Assembly: GCA_030425385.1 (NCBI GenBank)
Contig: JAUIAH010000030.1
Coordinates: forward strand, 33,877 to 97,876
Direction of reading: 5' to 3'
Source: Verrucomicrobiia bacterium
GTDB taxonomy: Bacteria; Verrucomicrobiota; Verrucomicrobiia; Verrucomicrobiales; DEV007
Length of the DNA stretch: 64,000 bases
Made by a program: the position numbers and the translations under genes. This document shows positions 1 to 8,605 of this stretch, piece by piece. Under the pieces are notes generated by a model. It made no database searches. It was given only the letters and a program-made list of their open reading frames with translations, and was not told where the DNA came from. Numbering within the stretch: position 1 is the first letter of the stretch; each line of letters opens with the position of its first letter.

Positions 1-558
1 GTGGCCAATGAAGAGCAACTGAAGGCGCTCGTTGCCAAGACCGTGGAGACCTACGGGGGTCTCGATATCGCCTTCAACAATGCGGGTGTTGAGCACATCG
101 AGGCGACGCGGGAGGACTATCAGCGGCTCTTTGACATCAATGTGTGGGGCGTGCTAAGCGCGATGAAATATGAAATTCCTGCCATGCTGAATCGAGGTGG
201 CGGATCAATTGTCAACACGAGCAGTGTAGCGGGTCACATTGGGATGTCGGGCGCAGGCCTCTACATTGCTACCAAGCACGCCGTGGAAGGGTTGACGAAA
301 TCTGCCGCATTGGAATACGCGAAAGCGGGCATCCGCGTGAACGCCGTGGCACCAGCCGCCATCGAAACGGAAATGGTAGATCGATTTGCAGGGAGGGAGG
401 GGACAGAGGAGCGCGCAGGACTAGCAGCCATGCATCCTATCGGGAGAATGGGCAAATCCGAGGAGATTGCTGATGCCGTGTTCTATCTCGCTTCTGAAGC
501 GTCTACGTTTGTCACCGGGATCTCTTTGACCGTTGACGGAGGGTGGCTGGCTCAATGA
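1..558 (+). CDS. SDR-family NAD(P)-dependent oxidoreductase, 5'-truncated by window edge
   Basis: This is the C-terminal 185 residues of a classical short-chain dehydrogenase/reductase. Seen directly: the NNAG motif after 'GGLDIAF', the catalytic Ser region (NTSSVAG), the catalytic Tyr/Lys pair in YIATK, the post-catalytic 'IRVNAVAPA' segment and the 'FVTGISLTVDGGW' C-terminus typical of the family. The glycine-rich Rossmann TGxxxGIG motif that should lie about 65 residues further upstream is absent, so the GTG at base 1 is an internal codon and the true start is outside the window. The substrate cannot be told from sequence. The gene ends 42 bases before thioredoxin on the same strand, which suggests co-transcription and a redox role. 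Confidence 0.93.
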   Translation: MANEEQLKALVAKTVETYGGLDIAFNNAGVEHIEATREDYQRLFDINVWGVLSAMKYEIPAMLNRGGGSIVNTSSVAGHIGMSGAGLYIATKHAVEGLTKSAALEYAKAGIRVNAVAPAAIETEMVDRFAGREGTEERAGLAAMHPIGRMGKSEEIADAVFYLASEASTFVTGISLTVDGGWLAQ

Positions 559-600
559 ACCCTTTCTCAAGTAATCCACAACCTAACCAATACCAATAAC

Positions 601-936
601 ATGAATAAACTCCAATCGACAATCATTCACATCTCCTCTGTGGAGGCCTTCGACCGCATCATTGACAAAGCACAGCATCCCGTCGTGGTCGATTTCTGGG
701 CACCCTGGTGCGGCCCATGCAAGATGATGGAACCAATACTCGAAGAGTTCGCCGCAGACCATGATGGCCGGGCAATTGTTGCGAAAGTCAATGTCGATGA
801 GGTGCCTGCTCTGGCACAACGTTTCGAGATTCGATCAATCCCAACCATCGTCTTCTTCAATTCTGGGGAAGAAGTGGCGCGCCACTCCGGAGTGGCGAAT
901 AAAGCTGTCCTGGTAGAACACTTGAAGGCCTCCTAA
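601..936 (+). CDS. trxA: Thioredoxin
   Basis: A 111-residue single-domain thioredoxin. The active site WCGPCK is at about residues 36-41, inside the usual 'VVVDFWAPWCGPCK' strand and helix. The cis-Pro loop (IRSIPTIVFF) and C-terminal helix follow, and the length matches the family (105-110 residues). There is no signal peptide, so it acts in the cytosol as a protein disulfide reductase together with thioredoxin reductase, which is not in this window. It follows the SDR gene on the same strand after a 42-base gap and is followed by a long hairpin that separates it from the convergent alcohol dehydrogenase. Whether this is the main thioredoxin or a stress paralogue cannot be decided here. The nearby NemR-like regulator favours a stress role. 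Confidence 0.96.
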   Translation: MNKLQSTIIHISSVEAFDRIIDKAQHPVVVDFWAPWCGPCKMMEPILEEFAADHDGRAIVAKVNVDEVPALAQRFEIRSIPTIVFFNSGEEVARHSGVANKAVLVEHLKAS

Positions 937-943
937 GGATTTA

Positions 944-995
944 GACGACATCCGGTGAACTGGTTAGGATTTGATCAGTTCACCGGAGTGTCGTC
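944..995. terminator. Long hairpin between convergent trxA and adh genes
   Basis: The left arm (944-962) and right arm (976-995) pair over about 19 bp with one bulge, around a 13-base loop. The arms read GACGACATCCGGTGAACTG and CAGTTCACCGGAGTGTCGTC. It lies exactly between two convergent genes, as a bidirectional terminator would. There is no T-tract on either side, so intrinsic termination is not certain. It could instead protect 3' ends or be a small repeat element. Confidence 0.6.
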
Positions 996-1003
996 GAGGT
1001 ATG

Positions 1004-2011
1004 TTAGTTATCTAGGACGATGCGATATCGCGCCTTGCCAGAGCGGAGATGCTCCACGGCATCGTTCACTTTCGCCATGGGATAGTGTTCTGTCACCGGG
1101 GTGACGTCATGACGGGCGGCAAAGGCTAACATCTTCCGGATAACTGCTGGACTCCCGACGGGAGACGCCGTCACTGCTTGTTGGCCAAACATCATCGGCA
1201 TCACATTAATGGCTAACGGTTCGGTCACCGCTCCAAGAAAGTGGAGGTGACCGAGCGGTTTGAGCGTGGCCATGAAGGCATTCCAATCGAGAGACACGTT
1301 CACAGTGCTCAGGATGAGATCGAAACTTCCCGCAGCGGCTTTGATGGCATCGGCATCGCGCGAATTGATGGCGTGATGCGCTCCTAACGATTTCGCCTCC
1401 TCCTGTTTAGATTCGCTCGAAGTAAATGCAGTCACCTCGCATCCCCAGGCACGGGCGAACTTCAGCGCCATGTGTCCCAGCCCGCCGATACCGATCACGG
1501 CCACACTGCTCGTGGGTTCGATGCCCAATTCGACGAATGGGCTGAACACGGCCATCCCGCCGCATAGAAGGGGCCCCGCCTTGGACGCATCGAGTTCTTT
1601 GGGAATCTTGGCCACACTGGCAGAATGCGCTCGAACGGCATCGGCAAAGCCACCATGCCGCCCGGCGATGGTGGGTTCCGCAGAGGTGCAGAGATTGTGG
1701 TGACCAGAAAGGCACTGGTCGCAGAACATGCAATAGCCCGCGTGCCAACCAAGCCCAACGCGATCGCCAACCTCTAAATGTGAAACGCCCTCGCCAGCAC
1801 TGGTCACCTTGCCAATCACTTCGTGACCCGGCACCAGGGGGAAGGCGCTGATTCCCCAGGCATCCTCCACCATGCTGAGATCGCTATGACAGATCCCGCA
1901 TGACTCGACTGCGATATCGACCTGATGGGTTCCAAGATCACCAAGATCGTATTGAAAGGGCTCGAGTGAGGCATTTGCCTCCTTGGCTGCGTAGGCGTTG
2001 ATGGTAGGCAT
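1004..2011 (-). CDS. Zinc-dependent NAD(P) alcohol dehydrogenase (YahK/cinnamyl-alcohol-dehydrogenase-like)
   Basis: A 335-residue medium-chain dehydrogenase. The catalytic zinc ligands are visible as Cys41 (in SCGICHSD) and His63 (in PGHE), and the structural zinc lobe as the four cysteines of '[15 protein letters not shown]'. A Rossmann segment ([17 protein letters not shown]) binds the cofactor. These features match the YahK/CAD-type aldehyde reductases, which reduce a wide range of aldehydes with NADPH. A start 33 bases further upstream is possible, but the ATG at 2011 is preceded by AGAG and gives the usual N-terminus. The gene is divergent from the NemR-like regulator, and the shared 120-base interval holds a NemR-box-like palindrome. 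I infer that it detoxifies reactive aldehydes under control of that regulator. The physiological substrate is unknown. Confidence 0.92.
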   Translation of the reverse strand: MPTINAYAAKEANASLEPFQYDLGDLGTHQVDIAVESCGICHSDLSMVEDAWGISAFPLVPGHEVIGKVTSAGEGVSHLEVGDRVGLGWHAGYCMFCDQCLSGHHNLCTSAEPTIAGRHGGFADAVRAHSASVAKIPKELDASKAGPLLCGGMAVFSPFVELGIEPTSSVAVIGIGGLGHMALKFARAWGCEVTAFTSSESKQEEAKSLGAHHAINSRDADAIKAAAGSFDLILSTVNVSLDWNAFMATLKPLGHLHFLGAVTEPLAINVMPMMFGQQAVTASPVGSPAVIRKMLAFAARHDVTPVTEHYPMAKVNDAVEHLRSGKARYRIVLDN

Positions 2012-2106
2012 GGTAGGTTCTCTAGCATCGGACGGTGCCCGCATCTACAAAGGCTTTGGATGAACCATCACAAATTTCCGAAATAACGCAGAAATATCTT
2101 GCAATT

Positions 2107-2122
2107 TAAGACGACTGGTCTA
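2107..2122. promoter_or_regulatory. NemR-box-like operator between adh and tetR
   Basis: On the minus strand the site reads TAGACCAGTCGTCTTA, which is close to the TAGACC-N4-GTCTA box reported for E. coli NemR. It sits 12 bases before the start of the TetR-family gene and about 95 bases upstream of the divergent alcohol dehydrogenase, so one bound dimer could control both. The 11-base core CGACTGGTCTA recurs at 2758-2768. The assignment is by motif similarity and position only. Confidence 0.7.
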
Positions 2123-2134
2123 ATCTGATCGCTC

Positions 2135-2728
2135 ATGGCCGGAGTCACTACCAAAGAGCGTATATTAGAAGCTGCTGAGGAAATCATGCTGGAGAAGAGT
2201 TTCCACTCCGTGGGGCTCAACGAGATCTTGAAAGCGGTGAATGTGCCCAAAGGCTCCTTCTACCACCACTTTGACTCGAAAGAGCACTTTGGAGTGGAGT
2301 TATTGAAACATTACACGGATTCTTCCAACGCTCGGAAGCGGCGATTACTCTTGTCGTCTGAGCCTGAGGCCAATCCTCGTGCACGTCTCCTCACGCTCTT
2401 GGAGTCCAGCATTGCCTGTTTCCTGGAAAGTGGCGGCAAGTGTTCGTGCCTCATCGTCAAGTTGGCATCCGAAGTGTCCAACTTCAGTGAAGCGATGAGG
2501 GAAGTGCTGGAGAAGGGGCAGAAGGAATGGAGTGGTATCACCGAGCAAGTGCTGCGAGAAGGGATCGAGAAGGAGGCGATTGCGCCAATCGCGGATCCCG
2601 CCGTAACCGCGCAGTTGATCAATAGTCTGTGGATGGGTGCCCTTCTAGAATCAGTCGTCGCGCGAAGCGTGGATCCGTTGAGGCAAGCTCTTCGTCATAT
2701 CGCGGACACCCTCGTTCCGACACCCTAA
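2135..2728 (+). CDS. TetR/AcrR-family repressor, NemR-like electrophile sensor
   Basis: A 197-residue TetR-family protein. The N-terminal helix-turn-helix (about residues 5-55) ends in the family signature 'VPKGSFYHHFDSKEHF'. The ligand domain contains 'CSCLIVKLASEVSNFSEAM', which closely resembles E. coli NemR around its redox-sensing cysteine. Cys105 here lines up with NemR Cys106, and Cys103 and Cys95 are close by. NemR senses reactive electrophiles and hypochlorite through this cysteine and represses detoxification genes. The ATG lies 12 bases after a NemR-box-like palindrome, consistent with autorepression. The next genes on the same strand encode an RND pump, and the divergent gene is an aldehyde/alcohol dehydrogenase, which fits a defence role. 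The inducing compound is not known. Confidence 0.9.
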   Translation: MAGVTTKERILEAAEEIMLEKSFHSVGLNEILKAVNVPKGSFYHHFDSKEHFGVELLKHYTDSSNARKRRLLLSSEPEANPRARLLTLLESSIACFLESGGKCSCLIVKLASEVSNFSEAMREVLEKGQKEWSGITEQVLREGIEKEAIAPIADPAVTAQLINSLWMGALLESVVARSVDPLRQALRHIADTLVPTP

Positions 2729-2757
2729 TTACTCTTCTTCTTAGCTCGAAATTAAAC

Positions 2758-2775
2758 CGACTGGTCTACTAGTCG
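2758..2775. promoter_or_regulatory. Second imperfect operator palindrome before the RND operon
   Basis: The 18-base sequence CGACTGGTCTACTAGTCG is an imperfect inverted repeat (outer CGACT/AGTCG arms). Its first 11 bases are identical to part of the box at 2107-2122. It lies 15 bases before the outer-membrane-factor start, in the 62-base gap after the regulator gene. This supports direct control of the efflux genes by the upstream NemR-like protein, perhaps with lower affinity because only one half-site matches well. Confidence 0.6.
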
Positions 2776-2790
2776 AGAAGGTCCAGTCAA

Positions 2791-4275
2791 ATGACCAGAA
2801 TGACGATCATCAGGAAGCCCGCGTATGCTGCCATCGCTCGTGGTATCCATCAGCACGCTAGAGCGCTGTTTGTTAGAATCAGAATGGCATCATTGTGGCC
2901 TGCCGCGGTGACGATGACCTTGTTAGTGGGTTGTCAGACCCCGGCGACCTTACAGGTGCCCAAAGCTGCTTCACCTAGCATATTCAAAGGACAGAGCGAG
3001 GGCATGGTCGTGCGCCCAGAGTGGTGGCTTGTCTTCGACGATGCGGAATTGAGGCGCCTGGCGACGCGTCTCGATGATGGCAATCTTGAGCTGCAGGCTG
3101 CCCTGGCTCGAGCCGATCAGGCCTATGCTGCCTTGGGCCTCGCACGAGCGGACAGAGTTCCTAGCATCAACGCCAACGGTTCCGTGCAGCGGAGCCGTAG
3201 CTCAGAGAATGAACAGAGTGGCGGGTCATTTCCTAACTACGCGAGCCAGTATCGCGCTGGGCTAGCGCTAGGATGGGAGATTGATCTCTGGGGACGTGTG
3301 CGAAAGCTAGTGGAGGCGGGACAAGCCGATGCGCAGGTCGCTGAAGCACTGGTGGAAGATGTTAGACTGGCGCTTCGTGGCCAATTGGCGCGCAACTACT
3401 TTGCGCTGCGGACACTCGATGAAGAGCAGCAAGTCTTGCGAGACGCCGTCACGACGCGCGAAGCGAATCTGAAGCTGGCGCAGCGGCGCTTCGATGGGGG
3501 GATCACGCCGGAGTTGGATGTGGCACGGGCAGCAACCGAGCTTGCCGCCACGCGTTCGGAACTGGCCAGCCTGCAAGGACCACGCACTCGGCTAGAGAAT
3601 GCCATTGCTGTCTTGTTAGGCGAGGCGCCAGCCGATTTCCGTTTGGACGCGCGCGGGTTGTCCGCGAAGCTTCCTGGGATTCGCGCGGGCCTACCCATGG
3701 AAACTCTCGCCGCCCGGCCCGACGTGGCCGCCGCAAAGGCGCGACTCATAGCGGCACAGGCACGCGTCGGCGTGGCGCAGGCTGAGTTCTTTCCAAGAGT
3801 GAGCCTGGTGGGAAGTGGTGGTCTCTCTAGCATTCAGGCCAGCAATTTCGTCAAGTGGAGCAGCCGCACATTCACGCTTGGGCCAGAAGTGAGCGTGCCC
3901 ATCTTTCAAGGGGGACGTCTCAGGGCGAATGAGGCACGCGCCCGTGCGGCATACGCTGAAGCCGTGGCCAACTATCGGCAGACCGTTCTCAATGCGTTAG
4001 GCGATGTCGAGAATGCGATGGCCGACTTGGCGGCGCTTCGGAATCAAACAGGAGCCCAAGATGAAGCTGTGCGAGCGGCCGAACGGGCTCTGGCGTTGTC
4101 AACTCGTCGCTACGAGGCGGGTTTGGTGAGTTCTATCGAAGTCATCGATGCCGTGCGAGAGCAACTTAATGCGCAGCGCCGTGCCGTGCAGATCCGTGGC
4201 CAGCAATTCGAATCCACCGTCCAATTGATTCAAGGCCTTGGCGGTGGGCTTTCTACCAAGCATACCTCTACATGA
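2791..4275 (+). CDS. RND efflux outer-membrane factor (OprM/NodT-type lipoprotein)
   Basis: A 494-residue outer-membrane channel subunit. A lipobox (LLVGC) puts the lipid-modified cysteine at residue 48, after a rather long N-terminal leader; an internal ATG at 2884 would give a more usual signal peptide. A GAGAAGG sequence 9 bases before the ATG at 2791 supports the longer form. The mature part has the duplicated coiled-coil pattern of TolC-type channels, with 'GWEIDLWGRVRKLVEAGQAD' in the first repeat and 'VPIFQGGRLRANEARARAAY' in the second. It opens a three-gene operon, overlapping the adaptor gene by 4 bases. The product exports compounds across the outer membrane together with the two following proteins. 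Confidence 0.94.
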   Translation: MTRMTIIRKPAYAAIARGIHQHARALFVRIRMASLWPAAVTMTLLVGCQTPATLQVPKAASPSIFKGQSEGMVVRPEWWLVFDDAELRRLATRLDDGNLELQAALARADQAYAALGLARADRVPSINANGSVQRSRSSENEQSGGSFPNYASQYRAGLALGWEIDLWGRVRKLVEAGQADAQVAEALVEDVRLALRGQLARNYFALRTLDEEQQVLRDAVTTREANLKLAQRRFDGGITPELDVARAATELAATRSELASLQGPRTRLENAIAVLLGEAPADFRLDARGLSAKLPGIRAGLPMETLAARPDVAAAKARLIAAQARVGVAQAEFFPRVSLVGSGGLSSIQASNFVKWSSRTFTLGPEVSVPIFQGGRLRANEARARAAYAEAVANYRQTVLNALGDVENAMADLAALRNQTGAQDEAVRAAERALALSTRRYEAGLVSSIEVIDAVREQLNAQRRAVQIRGQQFESTVQLIQGLGGGLSTKHTST

Positions 4276-5444
4276 AATCCTCGTTTCTCTATTCATTGGG
4301 ACTCTTCTCTGGAATCGCCCTGCTCAGCAGTTGTGAACGCGAGCGTCCCCATGCGCAGCCACCCACGCCTGTGAGCGTCGCGCAGCCCATCGAACGCCAA
4401 GTGGAACTGACAGAAACCTACACGGGGCGACTAGCCGCGGTCGAAGAAGTGGACCTGCGGGCGCGTGTGAGTGGATACGTGCAATCAGTGCATTTCACGG
4501 AGGGACAGAAAGTCGAGAAGGGTCAGCTGATGTTCCAGATCGATCCGCGACTGTTCGATGCGGCGTTGGCGGCAGCGAATGCGAAAGTGAAACAAGCAGA
4601 AGCTCGTCGTAAGCTGGCGCAATCCAACTTGGCCCGGGCTGAGGATTTGGTGAAAGATAATGCGATATCCCGTGAAGAGGCGGATGTACGGCGAAGTGAA
4701 TTTGAGCAAGCGGAGGCGGATCTCTTGGTAGCTCAAGCGGGTGTGCAAACGGCTGCGTTGGATCGAGAATTCGCCAATGTGGAAGCACCCATTTCTGGCA
4801 TTGCTAGTCGATTTCTGGTCACTCCAGGTAATTACATCACCGGTGGGCTGCCGAACTCCACCTTATTGGCAACGATCGTGCCTCACCATCCCATTCATTG
4901 TTACTTTGAAGTGGACGAACGCCAAGTCCTGAAGTTCACACGCATGTTCTTTGAGGGAAAGACAGGGGGACGTGCGGGAGAACGACCGACCGTGGATATC
5001 GCGGTTTCGGATAGCGACGCCTTTGAGTTCAAAGGAACCATCGATTTCTCGGAGAACCGGTTGGACGAAAGCACCGCAACCATTCAACTGCGAGCGTTGG
5101 TGGAGAATGAGAACGAATTTCTCACGCCCGGGCTCTTTGCTCGCGTTCGCATTCCGATTGGCGAACCCTTTCAAGCCATTCTCGTGCGTGATAGTGCGCT
5201 TGGCTTTGATCAATCGAAGCGGTTCGCGTGGATCTTGCAAGAAGATGGAACGGTGAAGCGACGCTTTGTCGAAACGGGTCCTTTGGAGGGGTCCCTACGT
5301 ATGGTGACCTCAGGTGTGACCACTCAAGATCGCCTGGTGGTGAGTCGTATCCAGTTGTTGCAGGATGGCGCGTCAGTCACGCCCACCCCTGTGGAAATGG
5401 CGGCGGAATCAAGTGCTCAGACCGGAGAGGCCACCGACGCATGA
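4272..5444 (+). CDS. RND efflux periplasmic adaptor subunit (membrane fusion protein)
   Basis: A 390-residue HlyD/AcrA-type adaptor. A lipobox (ALLSSC, Cys21) anchors it to the inner membrane. A barrel-sandwich/lipoyl half-motif (VDLRARVSGYVQSVHFTEGQ) follows, then a helical hairpin (about residues 95-165), then the second lipoyl half (FANVEAPISGIASRFLVTPG) and the beta-barrel domain. It joins the RND pump to the outer-membrane channel. Start and stop overlap both neighbours by 4 bases (ATGA), so the three subunits are translationally coupled. The substrate range cannot be predicted. Regulation by the NemR-like protein suggests export of toxic organic compounds. Confidence 0.95.
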   Translation: MKSSFLYSLGLFSGIALLSSCERERPHAQPPTPVSVAQPIERQVELTETYTGRLAAVEEVDLRARVSGYVQSVHFTEGQKVEKGQLMFQIDPRLFDAALAAANAKVKQAEARRKLAQSNLARAEDLVKDNAISREEADVRRSEFEQAEADLLVAQAGVQTAALDREFANVEAPISGIASRFLVTPGNYITGGLPNSTLLATIVPHHPIHCYFEVDERQVLKFTRMFFEGKTGGRAGERPTVDIAVSDSDAFEFKGTIDFSENRLDESTATIQLRALVENENEFLTPGLFARVRIPIGEPFQAILVRDSALGFDQSKRFAWILQEDGTVKRRFVETGPLEGSLRMVTSGVTTQDRLVVSRIQLLQDGASVTPTPVEMAAESSAQTGEATDA

Positions 5445-8400
5445 AGTATCTCGCTTTCTTCTTTATCGATCGGCCGCGTTTCGCGACCGTGTTATCGCTG
5501 CTGATCGTATTTATCGGTTTATTGGCGTATACCGGATTGCCGGTGGCTCAGTTCCCAGAGGTGGCGCCACCGACTGTGGTGGTGCGAGGTGCGTATCCGG
5601 GAGCCACGCCTGACACCATTGCCAAGACCGTCGCTGCTCCGATCGAGCAAGAAGTGAATGGCGTTGAAGGGATGCTTTACATGAATTCACAGAGCACCTC
5701 AGATGGAGCTTATGAACTCACGGTCACCTTCGAGCTCGGGACGGATTTGGATAGTGCTCAGGTTCTGGTTCAGAACCGCGTTGCGATGGCAGAACCTCGA
5801 CTTCCAGAGGAGGTCCGGCGTATTGGCGTCACCGTGCAGAAAGCCTCTCCAGATTTATTGCTAGTGGTGCAGATGTATTCGCCAGACGAGACCTTTGATC
5901 TGCTCTATGTTTCTAATTATGCGCTGCTACAGGTGCGTGAGAGACTGCGGCGACTGGATGGGGTGGGGGATGTTCGCCTCTTTGGAGGACGAGAATACAG
6001 CATGCGCGTTTGGCTTGATCCACAGCGATTGGCTCTCTTTGAACTGACACCTGGAGAAGTGGTTAGCGCGCTTCGACAACAGAATCTGCAGGTAGCGGCG
6101 GGCACCATCGGCCAGGAACCCATGGACACTGCGGTCCCGTTTCAGGTGCAGGTGACCACTCTGGGAAGACTCGATGATGAAGCGCAATTTGAACAAGTCA
6201 TCGTCAAGACCGGTGCGGATGGTCGCGTGGTGAAATTGAAGGATGTCGCTCGGATCGAATTGGGGGCGCTCGACTATAACGTCAATGCCTATCTCAATGA
6301 GGTGTCGACCCTGGCCATGCCGGTCTTTCAGCGTCCCGGGTCCAATGCGCTCGATACGGCGGATGCGATCAGAGGGGCAATGGAGGAAATGGCCGCGGAG
6401 TTTCCCGAGGGTTTGGAATACAATATCGTTTATGACCCAACTCGTTTCATTTCGAAATCCATTGATGCTGTGATCGAAACGCTGATCGAGGCGGTTTTAT
6501 TGGTGGTGCTCGTGATGATCATCTTTCTGCAGTCGTGGCGCGCAGCGGTCATTCCCATTCTCGCCATACCTGTCTCGCTCATTGGTACCTTCGCGGTCAT
6601 GGCAGCGTTCGATTATTCTTTGAACAATCTCACGCTATTCGGGCTGGTCTTGGCCATTGGTATCGTCGTCGATGATGCGATCGTGGTTGTCGAGAATATT
6701 GAACGTAATCTCGCTGATGGTCTGAGCCCGCGAGAGGCGACGCGCAAAGCCATGGCAGAGGTGAGTGGTGCCCTGGTCGCCACGTCGCTAGTGCTATTGG
6801 GTGTCTTTGTTCCCACGGCGTTCTTGGGGGGGATCAGTGGACAATTCTATCGACAGTTTGCGCTCACTATCGCTACGTCCACAGTCATTTCGACGGTGGT
6901 TTCGCTGACATTGAGTCCGGCGCTTGGCGTGATCCTGTTCCGGGAAGCACGCGCCAAGAAGGACTGGATCACACGACTGCTTGATACCGTGTTAGGGTGG
7001 TTCTTCAGGCTCTTCAACCGTGGATTTGATTCGTCCAATCGGGCTTATGCCTGGGCAGTGCGGCGATCGATGCGATTGGGAGTGGTGATGTTTCTCCTCT
7101 ATGCCGGGTTGTTGGCGATGGCCGGAATGGGATTCAAGGCGGTTCCAAGTGGATTCATCCCGGGGCAAGATCAGGGCTATGCAATTGTGGCTTCTCAACT
7201 GCCCACTGGGGCTTCCTTGCAACGGAGTGATGAGATCGCGAAACAATTGATTGAACTGGTCAAAGGGGTCGACGGCGTCAGTGGAGTGGTGGGTTTCGCC
7301 GGTTTCAATGGCGCCACGTTTTCCAATGCCTCCAATGCTATCGTGCTGTTTCCAGTCTTTGATGACTTTGACAATCGACGATCTACTGATTTGTCGGGCC
7401 CGGCGATTATCGAAAGGCTGCGCGGGGTCACGATGGCGGTCGAAGATGCGCTGACCATTGTTCTCCCGCCACCATCTGTGCGTGGTTTGGGTAATGGCGG
7501 CGGCTTCAAGATGCAGGTGCAGGATCGTGCAGGGCTCGGCTATGCGACCTTAGAGCAGGCTACCTGGGGATTGATTGGTGCATCCATGCAGCAGCCCGAG
7601 ATTGCGCAACCATTCACTCCATTCACCTCAAATGCCCCTCAGTTCTTCGCCGATATTGATCGTGAGAAAGCACTTAAACTAGGGGTTCCGCTAGGGCGTG
7701 TGTTCGAGACGTTGGAGATCTATCTCGGTTCGGCCTTTGTGAATGAACTCAATCTTTATGGGCGTACCTACCGAGTGACGGCTCAGGCGGATGCCACTTT
7801 TCGAGATGCCTCCGAAGATGTGGCGCGTCTCAAAACGCGCAGTCAAACTGGGGAGATGGTGCCGCTCGGGTCCATCATGGATCTGAAACAGCGGACGGGT
7901 CCAGATCGCGTCGTGCGGCACAATCTTTACCCATCGGCGGATCTGCTGGGGGCTACTACGCCGACCTTCAGCACTGGCCAAGCGCTTGATCGCATGGAGC
8001 AATTGGCCGCGCAGCGTCTGCCACAGGGGATCTCGTATGAGTGGACCGAACTAGCCTACCAGGAGCGCTATGGAGGGAACTCGAGCATCGTGATCTTTCT
8101 TCTCGCCATTCTCTTTGTCTTCATGCTGCTCGCAGCGCAGTATGAAAGCTGGGGATTGCCTCTGGCGGTCATTCTCACCGTGCCTCTTTGTTTGATTGGA
8201 GCCATTTGGGGCGTCTGGATTCGTGGGATGGATAATAATGTTCTCACGCAGATTGGCCTGGTTGTTCTTATTGGCTTAGCGAGTAAGAATGCCATTCTGA
8301 TTGTTGAATTCGCTCGCCAGCTTGAGGATGAAGGGCGCGATCGCTTTGCGGCTGCGCTTGAGGCAGCCAAGCTGCGCCTTCGTCCCATCCTCATGACTGC

Positions 8401-8581
8401 CATGGCCTTCATTCTGGGCGTTCTGCCCCTCGTGCTCGCCGCTGGACCAGGGGCCGAGATGCGCCAAGCCCTGGGCACCGCTGTATTCTATGGCATGATT
8501 GCCGCCACTTTCTTTGGGGTATTCTTTGCGCCGTTCTTCTATGTGCTGGTGCGAGGATTTGGAGTCAAGCGCGAGGTGTGA
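5441..8581 (+). CDS. RND efflux transporter, inner-membrane permease (AcrB/MexB-type HAE1)
   Basis: A 1046-residue proton-driven exporter, the usual length for the hydrophobe/amphiphile efflux family. The first membrane helix starts right after 'MKYLAFFFIDRPRFATV'. Two large periplasmic loops and the TM4 motif 'AIGIVVDDAIVVVENIE' follow, with the proton-relay aspartates at residues 411-412. The C-terminal half has the matching 'GLASKNAILIVEFARQL' segment. The open frame continues 71 codons upstream in the adaptor gene, but the ATG at 5441 overlaps the adaptor stop (ATGA) and gives the standard N-terminus. It is the last gene of the efflux operon and is convergent with the flavin oxidoreductase gene, 24 bases away. 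Confidence 0.97.
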   Translation: MKYLAFFFIDRPRFATVLSLLIVFIGLLAYTGLPVAQFPEVAPPTVVVRGAYPGATPDTIAKTVAAPIEQEVNGVEGMLYMNSQSTSDGAYELTVTFELGTDLDSAQVLVQNRVAMAEPRLPEEVRRIGVTVQKASPDLLLVVQMYSPDETFDLLYVSNYALLQVRERLRRLDGVGDVRLFGGREYSMRVWLDPQRLALFELTPGEVVSALRQQNLQVAAGTIGQEPMDTAVPFQVQVTTLGRLDDEAQFEQVIVKTGADGRVVKLKDVARIELGALDYNVNAYLNEVSTLAMPVFQRPGSNALDTADAIRGAMEEMAAEFPEGLEYNIVYDPTRFISKSIDAVIETLIEAVLLVVLVMIIFLQSWRAAVIPILAIPVSLIGTFAVMAAFDYSLNNLTLFGLVLAIGIVVDDAIVVVENIERNLADGLSPREATRKAMAEVSGALVATSLVLLGVFVPTAFLGGISGQFYRQFALTIATSTVISTVVSLTLSPALGVILFREARAKKDWITRLLDTVLGWFFRLFNRGFDSSNRAYAWAVRRSMRLGVVMFLLYAGLLAMAGMGFKAVPSGFIPGQDQGYAIVASQLPTGASLQRSDEIAKQLIELVKGVDGVSGVVGFAGFNGATFSNASNAIVLFPVFDDFDNRRSTDLSGPAIIERLRGVTMAVEDALTIVLPPPSVRGLGNGGGFKMQVQDRAGLGYATLEQATWGLIGASMQQPEIAQPFTPFTSNAPQFFADIDREKALKLGVPLGRVFETLEIYLGSAFVNELNLYGRTYRVTAQADATFRDASEDVARLKTRSQTGEMVPLGSIMDLKQRTGPDRVVRHNLYPSADLLGATTPTFSTGQALDRMEQLAAQRLPQGISYEWTELAYQERYGGNSSIVIFLLAILFVFMLLAAQYESWGLPLAVILTVPLCLIGAIWGVWIRGMDNNVLTQIGLVVLIGLASKNAILIVEFARQLEDEGRDRFAAALEAAKLRLRPILMTAMAFILGVLPLVLAAGPGAEMRQALGTAVFYGMIAATFFGVFFAPFFYVLVRGFGVKREV

Positions 8582-8605
8582 GCGCATGGAGGATGGGCGC
8601 CACGC

